64,000 nucleotides of DNA from Plesiocystis pacifica SIR-1 (lineage in GTDB: Bacteria; Myxococcota_A; Polyangia; Nannocystales; Nannocystaceae): assembly GCF_000170895.1 (NCBI RefSeq), contig NZ_ABCS01000010.1, positions 1-64,000 on the forward strand, in the 5' to 3' direction. The position numbers and the translations under genes are program-made. The notes beneath the pieces are model-generated. The model ran no database searches, was not told the DNA's origin, and saw nothing but the letters and a program-made list of their open reading frames with translations. Of the stretch, positions 51,459 through 60,699 are shown in pieces (the stretch's first letter is position 1; every line of letters starts with the position of its first letter).

Positions 51459-52856
51459 TCAGGGCGCGCCCGGGTCGTCGGTGATCATCACCGAGATCGC
51501 GTCGCGGGACTGGTCGCCGACCATCATCCCCAGGGACACGCTCTCTTCGTAGTCGTCGTTGAGCCCGGTCATCCACTCGTCGCTGGGGATGAAGTAGCCC
51601 AGGGCCTCGCCCGCGTTGCCGATCACGATGGTGTAGGGCGTGGTCATGAACTCCTTGATGGCCAGGCCGTTGCGGGTCAGGGTCTCGCCGGGGAAGGCGA
51701 CGAGCTGGAGGGAGTCGCCCAGGCGCAGGTAGTTGGACTGCGTCGTGATGCTCGCGGTCTCGCCGTCGTAGTCGTAGTCCATGTCGAGCAGCCCGCCGAG
51801 GGCGGCCTGCTTGAGCAGCTCGTTCTCGACCACCAGGTCCCACTCGGTGTAGTCCCGGTAGAGCTCGGGGCTCACGACCTCGCCGCCCTCGACGAGCGAG
51901 AGCCCGGCCTGGGCGATGAGGTCGCCGTAGGCGAGGGCCCGCTCGAAGTCGTCGGCGTAGTCGCCCTCGGGGACCTTGGGCGAGACGTCGCCGAGGATGC
52001 CGTTGAACAGCAGCACGGGCACGTCGAGCTCGGCCTCGAGGGCGTCGACGGCGTAGCCGGGGTAGTCCCGGGACACCAGCTTGTTGTCGCTGCCGAGGAC
52101 CACCGGGTGCGCCGCGAAGGCGAACATCACCCCGAGCAGGGAGCCGTCCTCGGGGTCGCTCGCGCGCACGGCCACCAGGCTGTCGTCGGTGAACTCCCAG
52201 CCCCGGCGGTTGCGGTTGTCGGTGATCGTCGAGCTCACCTCGAGCGTCGCGGGCACGCGCGAGGTGTAGGCCGTCTCGGCGGACTCGACCACGGCGGTGA
52301 TCACCCGCTCGCGGTAGGCCTCGGGCACGCTCCCCCACAGGCCCATGAAGTCCGGCCCCGAGTGGGTGTGGGTGGTGGCGATGACGATCTGCTCGGGGGA
52401 GAGCCCGGTGGCCTCCTGGATCTCCCCGCGCATCGCTCGGGTCCACTGGTTGCCCATGCCCACCGAGTCGACGATGGCGAGGATCATCGCGTCCTCGCCG
52501 GCGGCGATGGCCATGGTCCGCACGAACACCGGATCGTGGACGCCCTCGCAGGGTCCGCGCTCGGTGTAGAAGCCGTAGCCGCCCAGGTAGAACTCTTCGG
52601 CGAGCTCGGCCTCGGTGGGGCTCAGGTCGCGGACGTCGAAGCCGACCTCGAAGTCCTCCCAAGCGGCGCCGGTGTCGGTCTCGGACTCGGTGTCCGTATC
52701 GGTGCCGGTCTCGGACTCGGTGTCCGTACCCGCGTCGGTCTCGGTCTCGGTCTGGGCCTCGTCGCCGCCGCCACCGCCGTCGTCCGAGCAGGCGAGAGAA
52801 GCGGTCGACAGGCAGGCTAGGGCGGCCCAGGCTCCAAGGTAGAGATCACGGCGCAT
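51459..52856 (-). CDS. Neutral ceramidase-like hydrolase lipoprotein
   Basis: 465 residues from the ATG at 52856. Lipobox SLACS (Cys near 23), then a Glu/Thr/Asp repeat spacer to ~65. The remainder resembles the catalytic part of neutral/alkaline ceramidase: FDVRDLSPTE start, THTHSGPDF (zinc His), AFAAHPVVLGSDN, and LGDVSPK with the active-site Ser of the GDVSP motif. These enzymes split ceramide to sphingosine and fatty acid; bacterial relatives may act on other amides. It lacks the C-terminal immunoglobulin-like domain of full-length ceramidases. Its start is divergent from the BNR-repeat lipoprotein. Confidence 0.75.
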   Translation of the reverse strand: MRRDLYLGAWAALACLSTASLACSDDGGGGGDEAQTETETDAGTDTESETGTDTDTESETDTGAAWEDFEVGFDVRDLSPTEAELAEEFYLGGYGFYTERGPCEGVHDPVFVRTMAIAAGEDAMILAIVDSVGMGNQWTRAMRGEIQEATGLSPEQIVIATTHTHSGPDFMGLWGSVPEAYRERVITAVVESAETAYTSRVPATLEVSSTITDNRNRRGWEFTDDSLVAVRASDPEDGSLLGVMFAFAAHPVVLGSDNKLVSRDYPGYAVDALEAELDVPVLLFNGILGDVSPKVPEGDYADDFERALAYGDLIAQAGLSLVEGGEVVSPELYRDYTEWDLVVENELLKQAALGGLLDMDYDYDGETASITTQSNYLRLGDSLQLVAFPGETLTRNGLAIKEFMTTPYTIVIGNAGEALGYFIPSDEWMTGLNDDYEESVSLGMMVGDQSRDAISVMITDDPGAP

Positions 52857-52969
52857 GGGCAACACGGTCGTCCAAGGCCGCGGGCATTGCAAGGCGCGCG
52901 CTCGTTGTGGACGCGGGACTCACGCCCGTGGTAACTGCCCAAAACTCGCTGTTTTGACGGGAATTCCAG

Positions 52970-54391
52970 GTGCCCAAGCTTCACTCGATCCCCTGTTTGA
53001 CGCCCATCTGTGCTCTGACCCTGGCGCTCGGTGGGCTGGCTGCGAGCGGATGTCAGGAGGACTGCGAGTCCCCGCTGGGCTCGGGGGGGCCGGACATCGA
53101 GGTCGACTTCATCGAGGTCAACGACAACGGCGCGTGGTCATGGTTCATGAGCAGCCGCGCGATCGTCAGCGAGGGCAAGCTCATCGTCGGCTCGGTGCGC
53201 GCCGTGGGCAAGGCCAGGGAGGACGAGGGCGCCGAGGGCTGGGGCAACGTCGAGGTCTCGACCCTGGACATCGAGACGGGCGCGGTCGGGACCAGCGTCC
53301 TCTACCCCCAGTTCGAGCAAGACGACCACGACGCGCCCTCCTTGCTCCCGCTGCCCGACGGTCGGATCTTGGCGGCCTACGCCATCCACGGGCTCGAGCG
53401 GGTCGTCTATACGCAGCACTCGGAGGTCGGCGACCCGCTGCGCTGGGGAGCGGCGCAGGAATTCGTCACGCCCGGGGTCGACAGCGGCTTTGGCGGCGAC
53501 AACGTCACCTACGCCAACCTGTTCCGCTTTCCAGGCGGGCGCATCTACAACTTCTATCGCGGCTACGAGTCCGACCCGAACTACATGTATTCGGACGACG
53601 AGGGCGAGACCTGGACCTACGGCGGGCGCTTGATGGAGGGCTTCGACGGCTACGCGCCCTACCTGCGCTACGCCTACGACGGCGCGGGCACGCTGCACTT
53701 CATGGCCACGGAGGACCACCCCCGCCACTACGACAACAGCATCTACCACGGCTACCTGCAGGGGGGAGTCATCCACGACTCGAGCGGGGCGCCGATCGCC
53801 GAGCTCAGCGAGACGACGGGGGCGAACCTGTCTGTCCTGGACCTGAGCCTCGTCTACGCCGGCGACGAGGACCACGTCGCCTGGACCGTCGACATCGAGC
53901 TCGACGCCGAGCGCCTGCCCTACCTCGCGTTCTCGACCCAGCGCGACGGGGCAGGCGTGCCCTTCTTCGGCGGCGCGGGCCAGGACATGCGCTACCACTA
54001 CGGTCGCTGGGACGGCGAGTCGTGGTCCCACGAAGAGATCGCGTACGCGGGCACCCACCTCTACCCCCGCGAGGAGGACTACACGGGGCTGGCCGCCCTC
54101 GACCCGACCAACCCCAACGTCATCTACATCTCGACCGACGCCGAGCCGACCACGGGCGAGGCGTTGATCAGCGAGGCCGACTGCAGGCGTCACTACGAGC
54201 TGTTCCGGGGCACGCGCTCGGACTCGGGCTGGACCTGGGAGTCGATCACCGCGAACTCGGAGGTCGACAACCTGCGGCCGATCGTGCCCGAGTGGGAGGA
54301 CGAGCGCACGGCGCTGGTCTGGATGCGCGGGACCTACGTGCGCGCCCACGGCGAGTGGACCACCGCCGTGACGGCGGCGATCTTGCCCTGA
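52970..54391 (+). CDS. BNR_4-type beta-propeller lipoprotein
   Basis: 473 residues, GTG start. Lipobox AASGC with Cys at about 28. A six-bladed propeller of the BNR_4 type fills the rest: WSWFMSSRAIVSEGKLIVGS, HDAPSLLPLPDGRILAAY, NLFRFPGGRIYNFYRG, YSDDEGETWTYGG (a classic Asp box), APYLRYAYDGAGTLHFM and YLAFSTQRDG. Related proteins include polysaccharide lyases and sialidase-like enzymes. Conserved His/Arg clusters (EDHPRHYDNSIYHG) could form an active site. Surface glycan binding or cleavage is the best guess. Confidence 0.78.
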   Translation: MPKLHSIPCLTPICALTLALGGLAASGCQEDCESPLGSGGPDIEVDFIEVNDNGAWSWFMSSRAIVSEGKLIVGSVRAVGKAREDEGAEGWGNVEVSTLDIETGAVGTSVLYPQFEQDDHDAPSLLPLPDGRILAAYAIHGLERVVYTQHSEVGDPLRWGAAQEFVTPGVDSGFGGDNVTYANLFRFPGGRIYNFYRGYESDPNYMYSDDEGETWTYGGRLMEGFDGYAPYLRYAYDGAGTLHFMATEDHPRHYDNSIYHGYLQGGVIHDSSGAPIAELSETTGANLSVLDLSLVYAGDEDHVAWTVDIELDAERLPYLAFSTQRDGAGVPFFGGAGQDMRYHYGRWDGESWSHEEIAYAGTHLYPREEDYTGLAALDPTNPNVIYISTDAEPTTGEALISEADCRRHYELFRGTRSDSGWTWESITANSEVDNLRPIVPEWEDERTALVWMRGTYVRAHGEWTTAVTAAILP

Positions 54392-54406
54392 GCGGGGTAT
54401 GGAATC

Positions 54407-54536
54407 CGCGCCCCCCTTGGGGGGCGACCGAGCCCTCCTCCCAAGTATCAACTTCATTGCCCCACGAGCAGAGCGGAGGAGCGGGCAGCGACGAAGCGTC
54501 CCCGGTTCAGAGACGTCTGTGGGGGCAAAGCAGTAT
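54407..54536 (-). repeat. Interspersed repeat R1, copy D
   Basis: Full-length copy in the gap between two convergent genes. It opens GCGCCCCCCTTGGGGGGCGACC, carries AAGTATCAACTTCATTGCCCCACGAGCAGAGCGGAGGAGCGGGCAGCGACGAAGC in the middle and ends with CCCCGG..GGGGGCA..AGTATTCA at the enoyl reductase stop. Confidence 0.75.
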
Positions 54537-55787
54537 TCAGCGCTCGTCGACGCGGAAGGTCATCCCGGCGGCGCGCAGCCGCTCGATCAGCGGCTCGCCC
54601 ATGGCCGAGGCCGGCGTGCGCAGGCCCCCAGGGCTGTCGAGCTCGTCGAAGGCCAGGCACAGGGCCGACTCCCCGAGCATCTTGGCGGTCTCGCCGTAGC
54701 CCGGGTCGTTGATGCCCTCCACGCGGCCGCGGAGCTGGAGCGGGTTGCCGCCGCTGTCGACCCCGTCGGCGATGAGCCGAACCACGAAAAAGCCGCTCTC
54801 GCGCGTGGCCCGGTCCGGACCCTCGCCGGGGGAGGGCAGGCGCTTTTCGAGCAGGCGGCGCGTGGGCCCAAAGGCGATCGCCGGGAGGAAGGCCGCCATG
54901 CCGCCCGCGGTCACGGCCGCGCGGGTCAGGCCGCTCAAGCCCTTGCCCGTGCTCGCGCACTCGTCGTAGCGAAAGTCCCGGCCGTAGGCGAAGTCGAGCA
55001 GGGCGTTGCTGCGGCGCACGACCTTGGCGTTGATCGCCGCCATGATGAAGGGGGCGGTCCACATGCCCAGATCGTCGTCGCGGCCGATGCCGCGCTGGTC
55101 CGAGCCGTCGACCCCAGCGCGCTCGCCCTCGGGGTAGAGCGAGTAGGGGTGGCCGAGGACCTTTAGCACGGAGCGGTCGCGCTTGACCTCGTCGACGAGG
55201 TTGAGCATCGAGGCGATGGTGCCCCCGCTCGCGGCGCCCTTGGTCTCGCCACAGAACATGCGCACGCGGTGGACCTGCCCGCCGCGGTCGGCGAAGGCCT
55301 TGTAGAGCATGTAGGTGCCCAGGTCCGAGGGGATCGAGTCGAAGCCGCAGCAGTTGACCAGGCGCGCGCCGGTCTCCCGGGCCTGGGCCTCGTGGGCGCG
55401 GATCATCCGGTGGATGAACTGGGTCTCGCCGGTCAGGTCGCAGTAGTGGGTGCCGTGCTCGGCGCACGCGGCCACGAGCTCCGAGCCGTACTTGGCGTAG
55501 GGGCCGACGGTGGTGCACACGACCTTGGCCTGGCGGGCGATCGCGTCGAGGGAGGCGCGGTCGTGGCTGTCCCCGACGAGCAGGGGGAGCTCGGCGGCCT
55601 TGGGGTCGTACTGGCTGAGCTCGGCGCGGACCTTCTCGAGCTTGGCGAGGTTGCGGCCGGCGAGGGCCAGGCGCACGCCGTCGAGGCCGCGCTTGACCAG
55701 GTACTCGGCGACGAGCGCCCCGGTGAAGCCCGTGGCTCCCCACAAAACGATGTCATGGGCGCGCTGCGTGTCACTGGCTCCGGTCAT
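54537..55787 (-). CDS. Trans-acting enoyl reductase/saccharopine-dehydrogenase-like protein
   Basis: 416 residues. An N-terminal Rossmann fold begins DIVLWGATGFTGALVAEYL, followed by LALAGRN, VVCTTVGPYAKYG, HYCDLTGE and CGFDSIPSDLG, the order found in the mycobacterial trans-acting enoyl reductase family (Rv2953-like) and saccharopine dehydrogenase-like oxidoreductases. In mycobacteria a member reduces enoyl groups for phthiocerol polyketides. No polyketide synthase is near this gene, so its substrate here is open. It is divergent from the aminotransferase gene. Confidence 0.8.
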   Translation of the reverse strand: MTGASDTQRAHDIVLWGATGFTGALVAEYLVKRGLDGVRLALAGRNLAKLEKVRAELSQYDPKAAELPLLVGDSHDRASLDAIARQAKVVCTTVGPYAKYGSELVAACAEHGTHYCDLTGETQFIHRMIRAHEAQARETGARLVNCCGFDSIPSDLGTYMLYKAFADRGGQVHRVRMFCGETKGAASGGTIASMLNLVDEVKRDRSVLKVLGHPYSLYPEGERAGVDGSDQRGIGRDDDLGMWTAPFIMAAINAKVVRRSNALLDFAYGRDFRYDECASTGKGLSGLTRAAVTAGGMAAFLPAIAFGPTRRLLEKRLPSPGEGPDRATRESGFFVVRLIADGVDSGGNPLQLRGRVEGINDPGYGETAKMLGESALCLAFDELDSPGGLRTPASAMGEPLIERLRAAGMTFRVDER

Positions 55788-55876
55788 GGCCAGACCGTTG
55801 ACTCTTCGGTGGCCGCCGTCAAGGGCGTGGGCAGAGCGACTGACAGACCACTTGGGGGGGCGTAGCCTCGCGTCAC

Positions 55877-57079
55877 ATGGTCGACTCGCTCCCGCGCACG
55901 ATCCAGGGCCCGCCCTTCGCCCAGACCCCCGCCCTCGAGGGCGTGATCAACCTGGGCCTGGGCCAACCTTCGCCCGGGCTGTTGCCGCTCCCGGCCCTCG
56001 CCGAGGCGGCCGCGCGCACCCTCGGCGCGGGCTCGGACCCGCTGCTCCTGCAGTACGGCTTCATGCGTGGGTACGCTGGCGTCCGCGAGGCCCTCGCGGC
56101 CTTCCTGACCCGGGAGTACCGCTACCCCGTCGCGCCCGAGGAGCTGATGATCACCGGGGGCAACTCCATGGCCCTGAGCTTCGCCAGCCAGGTGTTCGCC
56201 CGGGCCGGCGGCCGGGTGGTCTGCGAGGACCCGACCTACTTTTTGGCCCACGGGATCCTGGCCAACCCGGGGCAGGGCCTCGAGGTCGTCGGCGTCCCCG
56301 TCGACGACGAGGGCCTCGACCTCGACGCCCTCGAGCAGCTCCTGGCCGAGGGCCCCGTCGAGTTCGTCTACTGCATCCCCAACTTCCACAACCCCACCGG
56401 GGTATGCCTGAGCCCGGACCGAGCCGCGCGCCTGGTCGCCCTCGCCCAGCGCCACGACTTCGTCATCCTCGCCGACGAGCCCTACGGCATGCTCTACCAC
56501 GGCGAGGCCCCGCCGCCGTGCATGGTCAGCCACGAGCGGGGCGAGGGCCGGGTGCTCTCGCTCGGCTCCTTCTCGAAGATCCTCGGCCCGGGCCTGCGCC
56601 TGGGTTGGGCCCACGGCCACCCCGACCTCATCGCGCGCATGGCCAGCCACGGCAGCGTGCGCAGCGGGGGCGGGCTCAACCCGGTGATCTCGGCCCTGGT
56701 CCACGACACCATCGACGGCGGCTTCTTGGCCGAGCACGTCGCGGGCCTGCGCGCGACCTTTGCCAGCCGGGCCGCCGCCCTGACCCGGGCCCTGCGCGAG
56801 CACCTGCCGCGGGCCCGCTTCCTCGCGCCCACGGGCGGCTACTTCGTGTGGCTGGACCTCGAGCCCGAGCTGCGCGAGGTCGAGGCGAGCGTCGGCGTGG
56901 GCACGGCGGCCTGGGCCGCGGCCCTGAGCGCGGCGCGGGTCCAGTGCACCCAGGGCTCGCGCTGCGCGGTCACCCGCGCCCTCGACCGGCACGTGCGGCT
57001 GTGCTTCGCTTTTTACGAGGAAGACGAGCTCGAAGAGGGCGTGCGTCGGCTGGCGCGTGCCCTCGAGGATCTACGCTGA
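55877..57079 (+). CDS. PLP-dependent aminotransferase, class I/II (2-aminoadipate type)
   Basis: 400 residues. Fold-type I aminotransferase: YGFMRGYAGVREALAAFL, the NPTGVCLS loop, DEPYGMLYH, and Lys234 in GSFSKILGPGLRLGW as the PLP Schiff base. C-terminal GGYFVWLDL is a further signature. It resembles the C-terminal half of MocR/PdxR regulators and 2-aminoadipate aminotransferases, but has no DNA-binding domain. Donor and acceptor cannot be predicted. A truncated gene fragment follows directly after the stop. Confidence 0.85.
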   Translation: MVDSLPRTIQGPPFAQTPALEGVINLGLGQPSPGLLPLPALAEAAARTLGAGSDPLLLQYGFMRGYAGVREALAAFLTREYRYPVAPEELMITGGNSMALSFASQVFARAGGRVVCEDPTYFLAHGILANPGQGLEVVGVPVDDEGLDLDALEQLLAEGPVEFVYCIPNFHNPTGVCLSPDRAARLVALAQRHDFVILADEPYGMLYHGEAPPPCMVSHERGEGRVLSLGSFSKILGPGLRLGWAHGHPDLIARMASHGSVRSGGGLNPVISALVHDTIDGGFLAEHVAGLRATFASRAAALTRALREHLPRARFLAPTGGYFVWLDLEPELREVEASVGVGTAAWAAALSAARVQCTQGSRCAVTRALDRHVRLCFAFYEEDELEEGVRRLARALEDLR

Positions 57080-57081
57080 GC

Positions 57082-57581
57082 CGTGGACGTGGGCCGAGCT
57101 GGCCGCGGTCATCGAGCGCGGCGCGACCATCGACATTGCGATGGTGTCGGTGGGGAAGCTGCGGACCTCGGCCACCGGGGTGTCCTCGGAGCAGCTCGAG
57201 GGGGACTGCGCGGGCGCGACCCACATCGTCCGCTCGGCGCTCGCCGGGGCCTTCGCCATGGGCACCGGGACCCGAGGCTCGGTGAGCACGACCGCCGAGC
57301 TGTTCGAGCTGGCGGACGTGGGCGGATCGAGCACGGCCGAGCGCAGCGCCCTCGACTGGTCCGGCGACGTGCAGGCCTGCACGTCCTCGGACCCCCGGGC
57401 CCCGAACCCTCCCGCGGACTGCCTGGCCATCTTGCGGGTGGAGCTCCAGGCGCTGACGAGCGCGCCCATGAACCCCGCGCAGCTCGAGGCCTGCGGAAAG
57501 TTTCCGGCCCCCGACGCCGAGCGAGGCGAGCGGGCGCTCGCGCGTGCGTGCGCGACCGGCCGCGGGTTGACGTGCGGCTAG
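57082..57581 (+). pseudogene. Fragment of an FGE-lipoprotein-type N-terminal region
   Basis: Open from the end of the aminotransferase gene, with only a GTG inside that gene as possible start. ELAAVIERGATIDIAMVSVGKL, CAGATHIVRSALAGAFAMGTG and DCLAILRVELQAL correspond in order to the middle region of the FGE-like lipoprotein at 27702-29282 (YGALLLDMALVG, CEDATHVVSSLIVGAF, DCRSLVQLELLPL). The signal peptide and first ~100 residues are missing. It is most likely a 5'-truncated paralogue; expression as an aminotransferase-coupled product cannot be excluded. Confidence 0.6.
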
Positions 57582-57604
57582 CGGGGCGCGGGGTGACGCG
57601 CGGC

Positions 57605-57991
57605 CTAGCCGTACTTTTGCTTCCCCGGGATGACCCCGCGGACGCCCCCGCGAGGGTCCTCCATGTCGCCGTGAAAGCGCGGGATGACGTGGATGTGCGC
57701 GTGCATGATCGTCTGGCCTGCGACGGCCCCGACGTTGAACCCGACGTTGAAGCCCCCCGGCAATAGGCGGCGGCTGAGCTCGCGCTGGACGGTGGCGACG
57801 GCGGCCCACATCTCGCGCTGCTCGGCCTCGTCGAGCTCGAAGTAGCTGGGGACGTGGCGCTTGCTGATCACCAGGGTGTGGCCGGGGGAGACCGGGAAGG
57901 CGTCGGCGATGGCGTAGACCCGGGCCGAGTCGAACACGCGCTCGCGGGTGTTGTGGCAGAACACGCAGCCGTCGACGGGGGAGTCGTCCAC
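57605..57991 (-). CDS. HIT family nucleotide hydrolase
   Basis: 128 residues, GTG start. The histidine triad is HAHIHVIP near residue 98; CVFC and a further CHN near the start give the zinc-type cysteines seen in many bacterial HIT proteins. VSPGHTLVISKRH is the central conserved block. HIT enzymes hydrolyse purine nucleoside phosphoramidates or dinucleoside polyphosphates. It is a small single gene. Confidence 0.88.
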   Translation of the reverse strand: MDDSPVDGCVFCHNTRERVFDSARVYAIADAFPVSPGHTLVISKRHVPSYFELDEAEQREMWAAVATVQRELSRRLLPGGFNVGFNVGAVAGQTIMHAHIHVIPRFHGDMEDPRGGVRGVIPGKQKYG

Positions 57992-58097
57992 GGGGGGAGT
58001 CTAGCAGCAGGGAGGACGCGGCGGTCGTTGAGGGGGCCATCTTCGCGAACTGGCTGGCGAGCCGGCTGGCGATCTCGATCGCGTAGCGAAGGCGGCC

Positions 58098-59771
58098 TCA
58101 GCCCCCCAGGGCCAGGCCGCACTCGGCTAGATCCGCGTCGCACTCCCCGGCGAACACGTGGGGCGCGAGGCAGTCCCAGGCCGTCTCGAACTCCGCCGCG
58201 CACTGCAGCGGCAGGCAGGTGTCGGACTCGGTCGGGCACGCGTCCCCGGTCACGCACTCGACCAGCGGGACGATCGAGTCGAGGCAAAACTGAGGCGCGC
58301 AGGCGCTGATCTGCTGCAGCCCGCAGGCAAAGCAGGCCGTGCCCGAGGTCTTGATGCAGGTCAGGAAGCAGTCGATGTCGTCCTCGCTGCAGCCGTTGAC
58401 GCACGCCGCCGCGGGGCCGCACAGGCCCTGCTCGCCGGGCGTCCACGGCATGGCCATCATCGCGTAGAACACACACATCTCGTCGAAGGTGCTGTCGCCG
58501 TAGCCCACGGGCGCGTCGACGGAGGTGGTGTCGTAGCTGCAGCGCGTGCGCAGGACGTCGCCGTAGTCGAGGTCGACCCACTCGGACTCGTCGAAGTAGT
58601 AGAGGTTTTGCCAGTTGAAGTCCCAGCGCGGGATGTCGACCACGCAGGCGTCGGGCTCGCTCTGGCCCGCGTCGAAGCCGGGCAGGTCGGCGCTCATGGA
58701 GGTCCCGAGGGTGTGCATGTGCGGCGCGACCCCGACCAGCGTCCCCGTCGCGGGCACGCCCATCTCGGTCTCGACTTGGTAGTCCGCCTCGCCCGGGGGG
58801 AGCTCGAAGCTCTTGTTCGAGAACAGCACGAAGTTGATGACCTCGTCGGGGACCTCGCCCGCCGGCAGGGTCCACAGGTCCACCGCGCTCGCGTCGGCGA
58901 CCCCGGGCTCCGTGGCGTTGACGGTGTTGTAGTGCATCTGGAGGATCATCCGGGAGCCGGCGGGGATGCGGATCGCGGCGCCCTCGGGGGACCGGACCGC
59001 GCCAAAGCCCGGGGCCCACATGCTCACGATGTCGGGGATGCTGATGCCGGGGCCGCCGTAGCAGGCGTAGCCGGGGCCCTCCTCGGCGGCGTCGATCATC
59101 TCGAGCTCGTCGAGGGCGTTTTGCCCGGCGAGGTAGACGATGACGTGGTGGACGAGCTCGTCGCGGCCGGGGTCGACGTTGACGGCGGTCACGAACACGT
59201 CCTCCTCGAAGGGCGCGGTCACGGGGATGCAGCGGTAGTCGTCGACCAGGTCCTGGTTGACGGCGTAGGGCTCGGGCATCTCGATGTGCAGGTCGGGCTC
59301 GCCGAGGGCTGGCGGCGGCTCTTGCATGGGGGCGACGTAGTCGGCGGGGTCGCCCTCGAGCAGGCCGTCCTCCACCCACTGCTCGAAGGCGAGGAGCTGC
59401 TCGGGGCTCAGGGCGAAGGAGTCGCGCATGCTCCGGCAGGTGTTGTCGGGCAGCCACGGCGGCATGGTCCCGGCGGCGACGGACTCGGCCATGAGCTGGG
59501 CGAAGGGCTCGACCTCGGCCCAGCTGGTCAGCGCGAGGGGGCCGATGCCGCCCTCGCTGTGGCAGCCGAGGCAGTTGGTCTCGAGGATGGGGCGGATGTC
59601 GGCGTGGTAGGTGACGAGCGGCTGGGCGCTCGTGTCGGACGCCTCGTCGCCGACCTCATCGTCGCTGGCCTGGCCGTCGTCCTCGTCGTTGCCCGGGCGG
59701 CATGCGGGCAACAGGGCGAGGCTCAATACACTGACGCAGACCCATGAATTCGCCGAACCAGACCAGACCAT
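58098..59771 (-). CDS. Copper type II monooxygenase-like lipoprotein with haem c site
   Basis: 557 residues. Lipobox LLPAC (Cys near 24), a short acidic spacer, then a cytochrome c-like segment with CLGCH (67-71) and a Met-rich TMPPWLPD loop. The main body matches the PHM-type copper monooxygenase: His208-His209 (VHHVIVYL), Met279-His280 (QMHYN) and His351-Met352-His353 (PHMHTLG) are candidates for the two copper sites. The C-terminal ~110 residues are Cys-rich (about 15 Cys in CxxxC spacings). Peptide amidating and dopamine hydroxylating enzymes use two coppers and ascorbate; here the attached haem could supply electrons. Such proteins exist in myxobacteria and related groups, but no substrate is known. 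Confidence 0.78.
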   Translation of the reverse strand: MVWSGSANSWVCVSVLSLALLPACRPGNDEDDGQASDDEVGDEASDTSAQPLVTYHADIRPILETNCLGCHSEGGIGPLALTSWAEVEPFAQLMAESVAAGTMPPWLPDNTCRSMRDSFALSPEQLLAFEQWVEDGLLEGDPADYVAPMQEPPPALGEPDLHIEMPEPYAVNQDLVDDYRCIPVTAPFEEDVFVTAVNVDPGRDELVHHVIVYLAGQNALDELEMIDAAEEGPGYACYGGPGISIPDIVSMWAPGFGAVRSPEGAAIRIPAGSRMILQMHYNTVNATEPGVADASAVDLWTLPAGEVPDEVINFVLFSNKSFELPPGEADYQVETEMGVPATGTLVGVAPHMHTLGTSMSADLPGFDAGQSEPDACVVDIPRWDFNWQNLYYFDESEWVDLDYGDVLRTRCSYDTTSVDAPVGYGDSTFDEMCVFYAMMAMPWTPGEQGLCGPAAACVNGCSEDDIDCFLTCIKTSGTACFACGLQQISACAPQFCLDSIVPLVECVTGDACPTESDTCLPLQCAAEFETAWDCLAPHVFAGECDADLAECGLALGG

Positions 59772-59820
59772 GGGCCCATCCTAGTGGGCGCTCGGGCGTT
59801 GGGAAAGGCCGTTTCCAGGC

Positions 59821-60663
59821 TCAGGAGGGGTCGACGCAGGCGCCGACTTGTTCGAGGCCTGGGACCGTGGACTCGAGGGAGGAGCACGCGTTGCCGCCGG
59901 TGCAGGTGTCGACGTCGACCTCGCAGTAGGAGGTGCAGCAGCGCTCGAGGCCCTCGCAGCCGAGGACCTGCGCGGCCCCGATGCAGGTCAGCCCCGCCGC
60001 GCAGTCGCTGGGCGTGGCGCAGCTCTCGAGCTCGAGCGCGGGGCTGGGCCCGGTGGGGTGATGGCAGAAAAAGTTCGGCGCCGTGGGGCCCGATGGTTGG
60101 CAGACCCAGCCGGGGAAGCCGGCGGACTCGCAGTCTTGGGTCAGCGGGTTGCAGCGCGCCGCGCACAGCGGGACGTCGGGGGCGGCCTCGCGGGTGTCGA
60201 AGGCCACGCGGCACAGCTGCGACTCCCCGCAGGCCCCTGGATCGCTCGCGTCGCAAAAGGCCTGGCAAAAGCCCGACAGGGTCTCGGGGTCGTCGACCAG
60301 GCACATGCTCCCCGCGGGGCAGTCGTCGACGCAGCTGGTCGGGTAGTCCTGGACGGTGCAGCGCTCGCCCGCGCCCACGGGGGCGTCGCTCAGGGGGCAG
60401 CAGCGGGTCTCCGTGGGGGTCATGCCCTCGCCCCAGGGCATGCACTTGAGCGCCGGATCCATGCAGTCGTCGGCGACCTCGAGGGTGCACTCGCCCCCGC
60501 TGTAGGGCACGTCCTCGACGCCCTGGCTGCTGTCGGGGGACCACTCCTCCTGGCCCTCGTCGTTGTCGTCCGCGCCCTCGTCGAGGCCCTCGCCGTCTCG
60601 ACACGCGAAGCCGGCGCAGAGCACCCACGCGATCACCCACACGGATCGGAAGCGACGGACCAT
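59821..60663 (-). CDS. Cys-rich lipoprotein
   Basis: 280 residues from the ATG at 60663. The lipobox-like CAGFAC gives Cys near 21, followed by an acidic spacer. The mature protein has some 25 cysteines in repeated CxxxDC, SxCxxxC and RCCPL spacings (ECTLEVADDCMDPALKC, SCVDDCPAGSMC, NPLTQDCESAG, SCATPSDCAAGLTC, DTCTGGNAC). This is the EGF/Dickkopf-like pattern of many myxobacterial surface proteins. No enzyme domain is present. It lies 49 bases upstream of the copper monooxygenase gene on the same strand, so they may be cotranscribed and interact. Confidence 0.7.
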   Translation of the reverse strand: MVRRFRSVWVIAWVLCAGFACRDGEGLDEGADDNDEGQEEWSPDSSQGVEDVPYSGGECTLEVADDCMDPALKCMPWGEGMTPTETRCCPLSDAPVGAGERCTVQDYPTSCVDDCPAGSMCLVDDPETLSGFCQAFCDASDPGACGESQLCRVAFDTREAAPDVPLCAARCNPLTQDCESAGFPGWVCQPSGPTAPNFFCHHPTGPSPALELESCATPSDCAAGLTCIGAAQVLGCEGLERCCTSYCEVDVDTCTGGNACSSLESTVPGLEQVGACVDPS

Positions 60664-60699
60664 GGTGGGCGATGGTAGCAGTCGGCGTATGCTCGGGGG

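Noticed and set aside
40911..54536. R1 copies as a CRISPR array or insertion sequence
   Set aside because: Copies are far apart, have no regular spacers, no cas genes and no transposase frame.
55877..57079. MocR/GntR-type regulator
   Set aside because: Only the aminotransferase half is present; there is no N-terminal winged helix upstream of the ATG.
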